From assembly GCA_038255255.1 (NCBI GenBank), contig JBBSLL010000040.1, positions 1 to 22,921 of the forward strand: a DNA stretch of 22,921 bases, read 5' to 3'. Shown here one piece after another: positions 7,799 through 16,239 of the stretch (positions are counted from its first letter, which is position 1; the number at the start of each line of letters is the position of its first letter). A program made the position numbers and the translations under genes. This DNA comes from JBBQNY01 sp038255255 (GTDB lineage: Bacteria > Pseudomonadota > Gammaproteobacteria > Xanthomonadales > Ahniellaceae). The notes below the pieces were generated by a model. It made no database searches. It was not told the DNA's origin and saw only the letters and a program-made list of their open reading frames with translations.

Positions 7799-10609
7799 GT
7801 GATGACCCACTCCAACGCCGGCAAGCTCGTGCTGATCGACGGCTCGTCGTACCTGTTCCGTGCATTCCACGCGCTGCCGCCGCTCACCAATCGCGAGGGC
7901 GACCCCACTGGCGCATTGTTCGGCGTGGTCAACATGCTTCGCGCGATCCTCAAAGAGCGTCCCGCGCTCGTGGCGTTCGTGCTCGACGCGAGCGGACCGA
8001 CCTTCCGCAACGAGTTGTACCCGCTCTACAAGGCCAATCGCCCGCCGATGCCCGAGGACCTCCGCGCGCAGGTCGAGCCGATGATCTCCATCGTGCGTGC
8101 GCTCGGGCTGCCGCTGCTGCGCGTAACGGGTGTCGAGGCGGACGACGTGATCGGCACGCTTGCCCGGCAGGGCCACGGTGCAGGACTCGAGGTCGAGATC
8201 TCGACCAGCGACAAGGATTTCGCGCAGCTGGTGGAGCCCGGCATCACGCTGGTCAATACCATGACCGGGTCGGTGCTCGACCGCGCGCGCACGATCGAAA
8301 AATTCGGCGTGCCGCCCGAGCGCATCGTCGATTACCTGGCGCTGGTCGGCGACAGCGTCGACAACATCCCCGGCGTCGACAAATGCGGACCCAAGACCGC
8401 GGCGAAGTGGCTCGAGCAGTTCGGCGATCTCGATGGCGTCATCGCGGGCGCCGCTTCCGTCGGTGGCAAGATCGGCGAGAACCTTCGGGCCGCGCTTGGC
8501 ACCTTGCCGCTGGCCCGCCAACTCGCAACGATCCGCACGGACGTCGAGTTGCCCCAGTCACTGGAATCGCTGGTGCTGGCGTCGCCGGATGTGGAGAACC
8601 TGCGCGCGCTGTACCTGCGCTACGGATTCACCCAGGCGTTGCGCGAGCTCGAGCCGCGGCTTGGCAGCGGTGCCGAAGGCACTGCCGCAAAGGACCTGCT
8701 GGCAACGCGCATCAGCGACGAGCCCGCGCGGGACTACGACGACCGGGAAGCGCGCGTCGCATCGCCGACCGCGCCGGCGCAGATCGCCAGCGTGGACCGC
8801 TCGCGCTACGCAATGATCGTCGATCGCCCGGATCTCGAGGCGTGGCTCGACAAACTGCGCACCGCAGAGTTCTGGGCGTTCGATACCGAAACGTCGAGCA
8901 TCGACCCGCAGCGCGCCGAGATCGTCGGCGTGTCTTTCGCCACTGCGGCCAACGAGGCGGCCTATGTGCCGCTCGCGCACGATTACGCGGGGGCTCCGGC
9001 GCAACTCGGCCGCGATGCGGTGCTCGCAGCGCTCAAGCCGCTGCTCGAGGCCGACGACGGGCGCAAGATCGCGCAACATGCGAAGTACGACATCAACGTG
9101 CTCGCGCACTACGGGATCGAGGTGGCCGGCGTCGCCTATGACACTTTGCTCGAGTCGTTTCTGCTCAACTCCAACGCCAATCGCCACGACCTCGACACGC
9201 TGGCCGCGCGGCACCTCGGCCACCGCACGATCACCTACGACGAAGTTGCGGGCAAGGGCGCCAAACAGATTCCCTTCGCGCACGTCGCGCTCGACGACGC
9301 CACGCGCTACGCCGCGGAAGACGCCGATGTCACCCTGCGCCTGCACGGCCAGCTGTGGCCGCAGTTGGCCGCCCTGCCCGGCCCGCGCTTCGTATTCGAG
9401 AAGATCGAGATGCCGCTGGTGCCGGTGCTCGCGCGGATGGAGCGCGCCGGCGTGCTCGTCGACGGCGGTTTGCTGTTCGAGCAGACGCGCGTCATGCGCA
9501 AGCGCATGGCGGAGCTCGTGGGCGAAGCGCACGCTGCCGCCGGCCACGCTTTCAGCCTGGATTCTCCCAAGCAGCTGCAGATGGTGCTGTTCGAACAGCT
9601 CGGTCTGCCAGTTACGCAGAAGACTCCTGGAGGTCAGCCCTCCACCAATGAGGAAGCGCTCGCCGAGATCGCGGAGCTGCATCCGTTGCCGCGACTGATC
9701 CTCGACTACCGCATGCTCGCGAAGCTGGTGTCGACCTATACCGAAAAACTGCCCGCGGCGATCAACCCGCGCACCGGCCGCGTCCACACGAGTTACCACC
9801 AGGCGGGCGCAGCCACCGGCAGGCTCTCTTCATCGGATCCCAACCTGCAGAACATCCCGATCAAGACCGAAGAAGGTCGGCGCATCCGCCAGGCCTTCAT
9901 CGCGCCGCCCGGGTGGGTGCTGATCGCGGCCGACTATTCGCAGATCGAGTTGCGGATCATGGCGCACCTGTCAGGCGACCCCGGGTTGCTGGGCGCATTC
10001 CGCGACGGCATCGATGTACATCGCGCGACCGCCGCTGAGGTCTTCGAGGTCGACCCCGAAGCGGTGGCCGCCGGGCAGCGCCGCGCGGCAAAGGCCATCA
10101 ATTTCGGCCTCATGTACGGCATGAGTGCGCACGGACTCGCCCGCCAGATCGGAGTCGACCGTCGAACGGCGCAGGACTACATGGACCGGTACTTCGCCCG
10201 CTACATCGGCGTGCGCGAGTTCATGGCTGCAACGCGGGAGCGCGCGCGACGCGACGGTTATGTAGAGACGGTGTTCGGGCGGCGCCTGTATCTCGACAAC
10301 ATCCATTCGCGCAACGCATCGGCGCGCGCTGGCGCTGAGCGGGTGGCCATCAACGCGCCGTTGCAGGGCACCGCGGCCGACGTCATCAAGCGCGCCATGA
10401 TCGAGGTGGATGCGTGGCTGCGGACGGCCTTCGCGGGTCGCGCACGCATGCTGATGCAGGTCCACGACGAGCTGGTGCTGGAAGTCGCGCAGAGCGACAT
10501 CGATGCGGTGCGCGACGGACTGCGCGAGCGGATGATGGGCGCGGCCGAGCTCGCAGTGCCGCTGGAAGTGGACGTCGGCGTCGGCGCCAACTGGGATGCC
10601 GCGCATTGA
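7799..10609 (+). CDS. polA: DNA polymerase I
   Basis: 936 aa, full family length, acting in Okazaki-fragment processing and excision repair. Domains are a 5'-3' FLAP exonuclease (about 8-300, starting LVLIDGSSYLFRAFHALPP and including the DKDF and GDSVDNIPG segments), a 3'-5' exonuclease (about 335-520) and an A-family polymerase (about 525-936). The proofreading domain keeps the metal-binding DTET (Asp362, Glu364), so it should be active. Polymerase motif A is DYSQIELR (from Asp712), motif B is RRAAKAINFGLMYG, and motif C is VHDE (Asp890, Glu891). The start is GTG 7799 or ATG 7802; the codons are adjacent and neither has a clear ribosome site. The DUF2782 gene is divergent, and a probable small RNA lies downstream. 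Confidence 0.98.
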   Translation: MMTHSNAGKLVLIDGSSYLFRAFHALPPLTNREGDPTGALFGVVNMLRAILKERPALVAFVLDASGPTFRNELYPLYKANRPPMPEDLRAQVEPMISIVRALGLPLLRVTGVEADDVIGTLARQGHGAGLEVEISTSDKDFAQLVEPGITLVNTMTGSVLDRARTIEKFGVPPERIVDYLALVGDSVDNIPGVDKCGPKTAAKWLEQFGDLDGVIAGAASVGGKIGENLRAALGTLPLARQLATIRTDVELPQSLESLVLASPDVENLRALYLRYGFTQALRELEPRLGSGAEGTAAKDLLATRISDEPARDYDDREARVASPTAPAQIASVDRSRYAMIVDRPDLEAWLDKLRTAEFWAFDTETSSIDPQRAEIVGVSFATAANEAAYVPLAHDYAGAPAQLGRDAVLAALKPLLEADDGRKIAQHAKYDINVLAHYGIEVAGVAYDTLLESFLLNSNANRHDLDTLAARHLGHRTITYDEVAGKGAKQIPFAHVALDDATRYAAEDADVTLRLHGQLWPQLAALPGPRFVFEKIEMPLVPVLARMERAGVLVDGGLLFEQTRVMRKRMAELVGEAHAAAGHAFSLDSPKQLQMVLFEQLGLPVTQKTPGGQPSTNEEALAEIAELHPLPRLILDYRMLAKLVSTYTEKLPAAINPRTGRVHTSYHQAGAATGRLSSSDPNLQNIPIKTEEGRRIRQAFIAPPGWVLIAADYSQIELRIMAHLSGDPGLLGAFRDGIDVHRATAAEVFEVDPEAVAAGQRRAAKAINFGLMYGMSAHGLARQIGVDRRTAQDYMDRYFARYIGVREFMAATRERARRDGYVETVFGRRLYLDNIHSRNASARAGAERVAINAPLQGTAADVIKRAMIEVDAWLRTAFAGRARMLMQVHDELVLEVAQSDIDAVRDGLRERMMGAAELAVPLEVDVGVGANWDAAH

Positions 10610-10643
10610 TTCGACGGCTGCGAGGTTAGAGCAAACAGTCGAA

Positions 10644-10660
10644 GTAACGAATTCGTAACG
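10644..10660. repeat. GTAACG direct repeat with an embedded palindrome
   Basis: GTAACG occurs at 10644-10649 and 10655-10660, an 11-bp period (one helical turn), with the 10-bp palindrome ACGAATTCGT at 10647-10656 across them. It lies between polA and the proposed sRNA promoter and could be a regulator site. The rest of 10610-10725 shows nothing I can name. Confidence 0.3.
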
Positions 10661-10725
10661 CCGCGGCTAAACCGGAGTTAAATTTTTTGAGTTGGCGCGA
10701 AACTTTTTCATCACCTCGTGCGTCG

Positions 10726-10731
10726 TACATT
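10726..10731 (+). promoter_or_regulatory. Candidate -10 box for the C-rich-loop sRNA
   Basis: TACATT would place the transcription start near 10738 and give an RNA of about 116 nt. No good -35 hexamer is visible at the expected distance, so the promoter may need an activator or the start may differ. The perfect stem-loop GATCGTG-CAA-CACGATC (10734-10750) overlaps the start and could be an operator or the 5' hairpin of a slightly longer RNA. Confidence 0.3.
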
Positions 10732-10737
10732 CGGATC

Positions 10738-10853
10738 GTGCAACACGATCTGGCACTCACCTCCCTGAGTGTGACCCCGAGGAACCTGTCCCTCCCCTGG
10801 CAGTTTCCTCACCCGCCCCGGGCGCTCCCCCCAAGCTCCCGGGGCTTTTTTTT
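10738..10853 (+). ncRNA. Probable trans-acting small RNA with three C-rich loops (sX13-like), downstream of polA
   Basis: Three consecutive hairpins carry C-rich loops. Hairpin 1 is CACTCA/TGAGTG (10754-10759/10766-10771) with loop CCTCCC. Hairpin 2 is GAGGAACCTG/CAGTTTCCTC (10779-10788/10801-10810, one mismatch) with loop TCCCTCCCCTGG. Hairpin 3 is GCCCCGGG/CCCGGGGC (10815-10822/10838-10845) with a loop containing CCCCCC, followed by eight T, forming an intrinsic terminator. The loops are complementary to Shine-Dalgarno sequences, so pairing with mRNA ribosome sites is the likely mode of action (inference). The region lacks a convincing coding frame. Spot 42 in enterobacteria and ErsA in Pseudomonas also sit beside polA. 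Xanthomonas sX13, of about this length, is known for C-rich loops. The relationship is recalled from the literature and was not tested by alignment. The 5' end is uncertain. Confidence 0.72.
10815..10853 (+). terminator. Intrinsic terminator of the sRNA
   Basis: A perfect 8-bp G/C stem (10815-10822 with 10838-10845) and a 15-base loop are followed directly by T8 at 10846-10853. It lies about 200 bp beyond the polA stop, too far to be simply the polA terminator, though it would stop polA readthrough too. Confidence 0.88.
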
Positions 10854-10949
10854 GCGTGCGGCGATCTCCTACCTGGCACCGGGTCGATATCCGATTATCC
10901 GTTTGAGCCGCGATGGCCAGACTGCCTGCCACACCGCCGGGTGGGTGAA

Positions 10950-11411
10950 ATGGGGATCGCAGGAGTGCCTGTTCGAGTTCGTGAAGTCCTGTCGGTGCGC
11001 GCGTGCGCAGTTGGGTTGATTTTGTCCATCGGCATGCTGACACCGCCAGCGATGGGCGCCGGAAATCCGTCGACGCAATCATCCGCCATCACCCTTCGCA
11101 AGTGCGTCGCAACAGACGGTCGCATCGCGTTCCAGTCCGAACCGTGCAAGGGGCGTTCAGTGGAAGCATGGGCGCGCGAGGCGCCGCGCGAGGTTTCGGG
11201 CCGGGCCGCAGAGGCGGGCGCCAAGCCGCGCGCCAGCCCCCGATCCGGCGCGCGTCCCGCGCGCCGAGGGGCCGGAAGCGGCTCGAGCCGGCGCGAACGT
11301 TGCGATGCCGCCCGTGCCGAAGCTGCGCGTAAACGGGATCGCGAGTGGAATCGGCTCGGATTCGACGCTCTCAGCAAACTTGACGCCTGGGTCGCCGAGC
11401 GATGCCGGTGA
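10950..11411 (+). CDS. Small secreted DUF4124-type protein
   Basis: 153 aa from ATG 10950; GTG 10965 is an alternative with GGGGA 8 bases upstream. A signal peptide covers roughly residues 12-37 (VRACAVGLILSIGMLTPP then AMGA). The mature N-terminus has the DUF4124-like pattern KCVATDGRIAFQSEPCKG, with two cysteines bracketing a short beta hairpin; this domain is common in gammaproteobacterial envelope proteins of unknown function. The rest is a basic, alanine/arginine-rich tail ending in a helical DAWVAERCR. The open frame extends left through the sRNA region, but that part has no signal or domain. The stop codon lies inside the first unit of the repeat cluster at 11407. Moderate certainty that it is a real gene, low on function. 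Confidence 0.7.
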   Translation: MGIAGVPVRVREVLSVRACAVGLILSIGMLTPPAMGAGNPSTQSSAITLRKCVATDGRIAFQSEPCKGRSVEAWAREAPREVSGRAAEAGAKPRASPRSGARPARRGAGSGSSRRERCDAARAEAARKRDREWNRLGFDALSKLDAWVAERCR

Positions 11412-11484
11412 CAACCGCTCGTGTAGAGCCGAGCTATGCTCGGCTGGTGACAACCGGCCTTGTAGAGCCGAGCTATGCTCGGCT
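11407..11484 (+). repeat. 39-bp tandem duplication carrying two GTAG-type REP palindromes
   Basis: Two consecutive 39-base units start at 11407 and 11446, both beginning GGTGACAACCG. Each contains GTAG followed by the perfect hairpin AGCCGAGC-TAT-GCTCGGCT (stems 11427-11434/11438-11445 and 11466-11473/11477-11484). Units differ only in a few bases before GTAG. GTAG plus an imperfect or perfect palindrome is the hallmark of the REP elements (e.g. SMAG) of Stenotrophomonas and relatives, which are thought to be moved by RAYT transposases. No RAYT gene is in the window. Confidence 0.85.
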
Positions 11485-11500
11485 GGAAATCCGACTTGCC

Positions 11501-11523
11501 AGCGGAGCGCAGCTCCGCTCTAC
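11501..11523 (-). repeat. Inverted GTAG-type REP palindrome
   Basis: Read on the minus strand it is GTAG then AGCGGAGC-TGC-GCTCCGCT, the same layout as the two plus-strand copies. One stem base pair is swapped (C-G to G-C), with both arms changed together. Confidence 0.82.
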
Positions 11524-11549
11524 AAGAGCGCGATGCCGAGAAGTACGGC

Positions 11550-11574
11550 GGAGCGGAGCGCGCAGCTCCGCTCC
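11550..11574. repeat. Degenerate REP palindrome next to the prc stop
   Basis: A perfect 10-bp stem, GGAGCGGAGC/GCTCCGCTCC, with loop GCGCA. It shares the core of the 11501 copy but has lost the GTAG/CTAC end. It lies 6 bases beyond the prc stop codon and may serve as the 3' hairpin of that mRNA. Confidence 0.65.
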
Positions 11575-11580
11575 CGCTCC

Positions 11581-13869
11581 TCAGTTGCGCCGTGCGGTGC
11601 TGCTCACGGGCGCCGGCGGAACACCGCGGCTCGCCACCAGCTGGAAAGCACCCACACGGCTGGCCAGCGCGGGATTGCCGCGCAGGAGGTCGATCGCGTC
11701 GCTCAGGATGCGAGCACTCTCTACCGCGAGCACGTCGGGCTTCTCATCTTCGCCGTCGTCTGCTTCGTCGCCTGCTGGCTGGTCCACCGCGTCGAGACCG
11801 TCGTCGGCCTTCAACTTGCGATCCTTGCGCGTGGTGCCGGCGTCTTCTCGCGCCTTCTCCCGCGCCACGCTGCGAGCTTCGATCTGGTCGCGTTCGGTCC
11901 GGCGCGCGGACTCGAGCAAGGAGACACTCTTGGTACCGCGTTGTTTGCGGTAATCCTCGAGGTCCTGCAGCCACCACTGATATTCCTGGTCACGCGCGAT
12001 GCGCGCCACGTGCCGCGCTTCGAGTTGCGGTACCAGCGGCGCGAAATCGCCGCGACGCTCGAACCGCGCGGATGGCACGGACGTCCACGGCAGCGCGTTG
12101 TCGTAGGAACTCTCCCCGAATTCGTTCGCATCCCAGGTGGCCGGGAAGGCGATATCGGGCTCGACGCCCTTGTGCTGGGTGCTGCCCCCGTTGACGCGGA
12201 AAAACTGCGCCACTGTCAGCTTGAGCTGCCCGTAGGTCGGCGAGTCATTGCGCGCCATCCGGTCGAGGTCGAGCATGTTCTGCACGGTGCCCTTGCCGAA
12301 CGTGGTCTCGCCGATGATGAGCCCGCGTCCGTAGTCCTGCATCGCCGCCGCAAAGATCTCCGACGCGGACGCGGAGGCACGATCCACCATCACAGCGAGC
12401 GGACCGTCCCATGCCACGGTCGGGTCGTCGTCGCTTTCAACCGAAATCTTGCCGGTGGCCTCGCGCACCTGCACGACGGGACCGCCCGGAATGAACAATC
12501 CGGTGAGTTGCGTGGCCTCCGCGAGCGAGCCTCCGCCGTTGCCACGCAGGTCGAGCACGACACCCGAAACACCCTGACCCTTGAGACTCGTCAAAAGGCG
12601 GCGCACGTCTCTTGTGGAGGAACGGTACTCGGCATCGCCGCGACGCTGCCCTTCGAAGTCGTGATAAAAGGTACCAAGCTCGATCAGCCCGATCTTGCGC
12701 TTCGCCGCGCCTTCGCCCACCTCGATGATCTGGCTTTTGGCCGCCTGTTCCTCGAGCTTGATGCGGTCGCGCACGATGGACACGCGCACGGGCTTGCCGT
12801 CGGAGCCTGATGTCTTCGGCAGGATGTCGAGCCGTACCGATGTGCCCTTCTGCCCGCGAATCAGTTTCACCACGTCGTCGAGGCGCCAGCCGATGACGTC
12901 GACCATGGGGCCGCCCTTGCCCTGGCCCACCGCGAGCACCTTGTCGCCCACCTTGATCTGTTGGCTGAGGTCGGCGGGACCACCCTTGACGACCGTCTGG
13001 ATCGCGGTGAAGTCCTCATCGCGCGACAGCACCGCGCCGATCCCTTCGAGCGACAGGCTCATCTGGATGTTGAAATTCTCGCTGGTCTCGGGCGCGAGAT
13101 AGCCGGTGTGCGGCTCGATCGACGTGGCGTACGCGTTCAGGAAGCTCTGGAAGATGTCCTCGTTGTTGACTTCTTCAAGGCGGCTTTCGAAAGTGCGGTA
13201 GCGCTTGCGCAGCACGTCCCGGATTTCCTGGTCGGAGCGCACTACGGGTTTGGGCGGCGCGACGGTGCCCGCTGCAGCGGCTTTCTTCGCAACTTCCGCA
13301 TCCACCGACTTGGGCGCCAGGCGGAGGCGCAACCAGTCGTTCTTGACGCGTTTGCGCCAGAGGTCGTCGAGTTCGGCAGGCGACTTGGCCCAGGCCGCCT
13401 TTTCGCGGTCGAACGAATAATTTTCGGGCTCGCTGAAGTCGAAACCGCGCTCCAGCATCGCCTGCGCATGCGCATACCGCTGGTGGGCGCGCGTGAGGTA
13501 TACCCGGAAAATCTCGAACGGCGCTTCCAGGTCGCCGTGCAACGCCGCCTCGCCATCGTAGATCGCGTCGTCGAGCCGCGTGCCGTAGCGCGCCTTGAAT
13601 CCGGCGATGTCGCTCGCGAGGAAAACCGAACGGTCGCCGTCGAGCGACTTGAGGTACTGGTCGAGGATGCGCTGCGACATGGCATCGTCGAGAGGCATGC
13701 GGCGGTAATGGAAACGGGTGAGGAATCGCGTTGCAAACAGAGCCGCCTCAGCCTGGCTCTTGCTCATCGCCAGCGCATCGCTGACTTCAGGCGCCTTCGC
13801 CTGCCCGGAGCCGGCCAGCAGCGTCGCCAGAGCCAACACCAGAACCCAAGTATTACGCACCACGGTCAT
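11581..13869 (-). CDS. prc: Carboxy-terminal processing (tail-specific) periplasmic protease
   Basis: 762 aa from ATG 13869, chosen over TTG 13875 because GGGAG lies 6 bases upstream of the ATG. A signal peptide covers about residues 1-25. The N-terminal domain is followed by a PDZ domain (about 265-375, from MSLSLEGIGAVLSRDED) and the S41 peptidase core. The catalytic Ser-Lys pair is visible: Ser501 in RASASASEIFAAAMQDYG and Lys526 in TFGKGTVQ, with Asp512 at the position of the third Tsp active-site residue. It is longer than the E. coli protein (682 aa), with an acidic linker (DEADDGEDEK) near the C-terminus. Tsp/Prc enzymes degrade misfolded periplasmic proteins and in E. coli and Pseudomonas control peptidoglycan enzymes, fitting the neighbouring wall genes. 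It lies 256 bp after lipA and probably has its own promoter. Confidence 0.97.
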   Translation of the reverse strand: MTVVRNTWVLVLALATLLAGSGQAKAPEVSDALAMSKSQAEAALFATRFLTRFHYRRMPLDDAMSQRILDQYLKSLDGDRSVFLASDIAGFKARYGTRLDDAIYDGEAALHGDLEAPFEIFRVYLTRAHQRYAHAQAMLERGFDFSEPENYSFDREKAAWAKSPAELDDLWRKRVKNDWLRLRLAPKSVDAEVAKKAAAAGTVAPPKPVVRSDQEIRDVLRKRYRTFESRLEEVNNEDIFQSFLNAYATSIEPHTGYLAPETSENFNIQMSLSLEGIGAVLSRDEDFTAIQTVVKGGPADLSQQIKVGDKVLAVGQGKGGPMVDVIGWRLDDVVKLIRGQKGTSVRLDILPKTSGSDGKPVRVSIVRDRIKLEEQAAKSQIIEVGEGAAKRKIGLIELGTFYHDFEGQRRGDAEYRSSTRDVRRLLTSLKGQGVSGVVLDLRGNGGGSLAEATQLTGLFIPGGPVVQVREATGKISVESDDDPTVAWDGPLAVMVDRASASASEIFAAAMQDYGRGLIIGETTFGKGTVQNMLDLDRMARNDSPTYGQLKLTVAQFFRVNGGSTQHKGVEPDIAFPATWDANEFGESSYDNALPWTSVPSARFERRGDFAPLVPQLEARHVARIARDQEYQWWLQDLEDYRKQRGTKSVSLLESARRTERDQIEARSVAREKAREDAGTTRKDRKLKADDGLDAVDQPAGDEADDGEDEKPDVLAVESARILSDAIDLLRGNPALASRVGAFQLVASRGVPPAPVSSTARRN

Positions 13870-14125
13870 CGCCAACTCCCAGCAGTCGCACCGGCTGAAC
13901 AGAGGAACATCCTAGCGCGCGGCGCGGCGCATGCGCTGTAGGCAGGAAGTCAAGATTGGGGCACAGGTCGGCACAACAACACCGATGATCGGGCGGGCCA
14001 CCCGCACCCAACTGACCGTACTGCTTGGACCTGCGTATACGAAATTCGTTCGCCACGGCGCGAAGGCGCTGGGACGATGGGCTGGGTTGCAGGATCCACC
14101 CCTCCCCACCGCGCCCGAACGGGCG
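13870..14125 (-). other. Intergenic region between lipA and prc
   Basis: No gene seen. A hairpin CGCCC-GTTC-GGGCG (14112-14125) begins right after the lipA TAA but has no T-run. TTGACT on the minus strand (13948-13953) could be a -35 hexamer for prc, but no matching -10 lies 16-18 bp away. Confidence 0.4.
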
Positions 14126-15129
<1,004 letters not shown>

Positions 15130-15133
<4 letters not shown>

Positions 15134-15957
15134 GGCTTGGGCGTGGACTCTGCGAATACCGGTGGGGGCGCGGCTGCGACCTTCAGTCCGAACTGCCGCG
15201 CCAGCGCCGCGACCAGCGCGGGCTTGACGTCATCGAGTGCGGAAGGGCCGCCCAAGTCTAGCATCGAGGTCATGCGCAGCCCCTGGAATCCGCAGGGGTT
15301 GATGCGTTGGTACGGCGCGAGGTCCATCGCGATATTGAAGGCGAGCCCGTGGAAGGTACAGCCGCGCCGCACGCGGATGCCGAGTGCCATGATCTTCGCG
15401 TCACCGACATAGACGCCGGGCGCACCGTCGCGGCGCAGGCCGACGATGTTCCAGTCGCCCAGTACATCGATCACAGATTGTTCGATGCGCTGCACGTAGT
15501 CGCGCACGCCGATGCCGCGGCGACGCAGGTCGAGCAGCGGGTAGGCCACCAGTTGTCCCGGCCCGTGATACGTCACCTGCCCGCCGCGGTCGACCTTGAT
15601 CACGGGAATGTCGCCTGCTGCGAGCACATGCTCGGGCTTGCCGGCCTGGCCCAGGGTAAAAACCGCAGGATGCTCCACCAGCCATATTTCGTCAGGCGTA
15701 TCGTCGCCGCGCGCATCGGTGAATGCCTGCATCGCTCGCCACACGGGTTCGTATTTTTGCAGTCCCAAATCTCGCACAAGCACCGTAAACGATGGGCGTG
15801 CATCGCTCTTAGCCCCTCTCCCCCCGGGGCGAAGAGGAGCGTTTGCGGACGACTCGTCCGCGCGACGATGAGCGCCATCGGGCTCCGCCCGATGGCCGGG
15901 GCGCGGGGTGGGGAGAGGGTCCGAATTCGCGCAGTGGCTGGAAGTCAAAGCGTCCAT
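15130..15957 (-). CDS. lipB: Octanoyl-[acyl-carrier-protein]:protein octanoyltransferase
   Basis: LipB moves octanoyl from acyl carrier protein to lipoyl-domain lysines, the step before LipA. The core starts at LVRDLGLQKYEP and contains DRGGQVTYHGPGQLVAYP; the active pair is Lys188 (GDAKIMALG) and Cys222 (RINPCGFQG), 34 residues apart as in E. coli. The start is uncertain. ATG 15957 overlaps the end of the DUF493 gene, has GGCGGTGA just upstream and gives 275 aa. However, its first ~55 residues are encoded by a palindromic repeat and match nothing in the family. GTG 15783 gives a family-sized 217 aa but lacks a ribosome site. The enzyme call is sure; only the N-terminus is open. Confidence 0.93.
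15814..15919. repeat. Composite palindromic element inside the 5' part of lipB
   Basis: Three nested or adjacent inverted repeats occur within 106 bases. The outer arms are CCCTCTCCCC (15814-15823) and GGGGAGAGGG (15910-15919). A hairpin GCGGACGA/TCGTCCGC sits at 15845-15861. A perfect 10-bp hairpin GCCATCGGGC-TCC-GCCCGATGGC sits at 15874-15896. The stretch differs from its coding neighbours and looks like a dispersed intergenic repeat. The lipB frame stays open across it. Confidence 0.75.
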
Positions 15958-16223
15958 TTCACCGCCGGATGCGCCTTCAGCGCGAGGTGCAGTGCTTCGA
16001 GCTGTTCGCGCGAGGCACACTCGAAGGCTGCAGTCACGGAGCGGAATCGCCCGCCGCTCGACAGTTTCTCGCGCATCTCGCAGGGCACCTGGGAGACGCC
16101 CGCGACCCTCATCTCGTTGGCAATGACCGACAACAGATCGGCGTCGGCCTCGCCCATCACGGTGAGCTCGAAACGTCCCGGGAACTGGAAGCCCTTTTCT
16201 TCGTTGTCGGTTGAGGTGCTCAC
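15945..16223 (-). CDS. ybeD: DUF493 family protein (YbeD)
   Basis: 92 aa, matching the small alpha/beta YbeD/DUF493 family: FQFPGRFELTVMGEADADLL near the start, then ALHLALKAHPAVKWTL at the end. The start is GTG 16223 with GAGG 7 bases upstream. YbeD is encoded between dacA and lipB in E. coli, as here; its fold resembles regulatory ACT-like domains, but its molecular role is not established. It follows dacA by 16 bases and its end overlaps the ATG 15957 candidate start of lipB. Confidence 0.94.
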   Translation of the reverse strand: MSTSTDNEEKGFQFPGRFELTVMGEADADLLSVIANEMRVAGVSQVPCEMREKLSSGGRFRSVTAAFECASREQLEALHLALKAHPAVKWTL

Positions 16224-16239
16224 GGCCCTGCCTCGGCTT

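Noticed and set aside
7689..7865. Longer DUF2782 frame starting at 7865 or 7715
   Set aside because: It would overlap the polA start region or lack a ribosome site; GTG 7688 has AGGAG at ideal spacing and a proper signal peptide.
10691..10710. Sigma-54 type promoter before the sRNA (TTGGCGCG then TTTTTC)
   Set aside because: The GC dinucleotide required at -12 is absent at the proper distance.
10692..10949. Upstream extension of the DUF4124-type reading frame
   Set aside because: It would read through the sRNA hairpins and the T8 terminator, and would place the signal peptide in the middle of the protein.
11407..11580. Possible CRISPR-like or tandem array
   Set aside because: Only two direct units with no real spacers, each a short hairpin with a GTAG end, and inverted copies nearby; this is a REP cluster, and no cas genes are present.
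11305..12810. 501-codon open frame antisense to prc and through the REP cluster
   Set aside because: It mirrors the protease coding frame and includes palindromic repeats; no recognisable protein features.
14112..14125. Hairpin directly after the lipA stop as an intrinsic terminator
   Set aside because: A 5-bp stem with no T-run on the minus strand; too weak to call a terminator.
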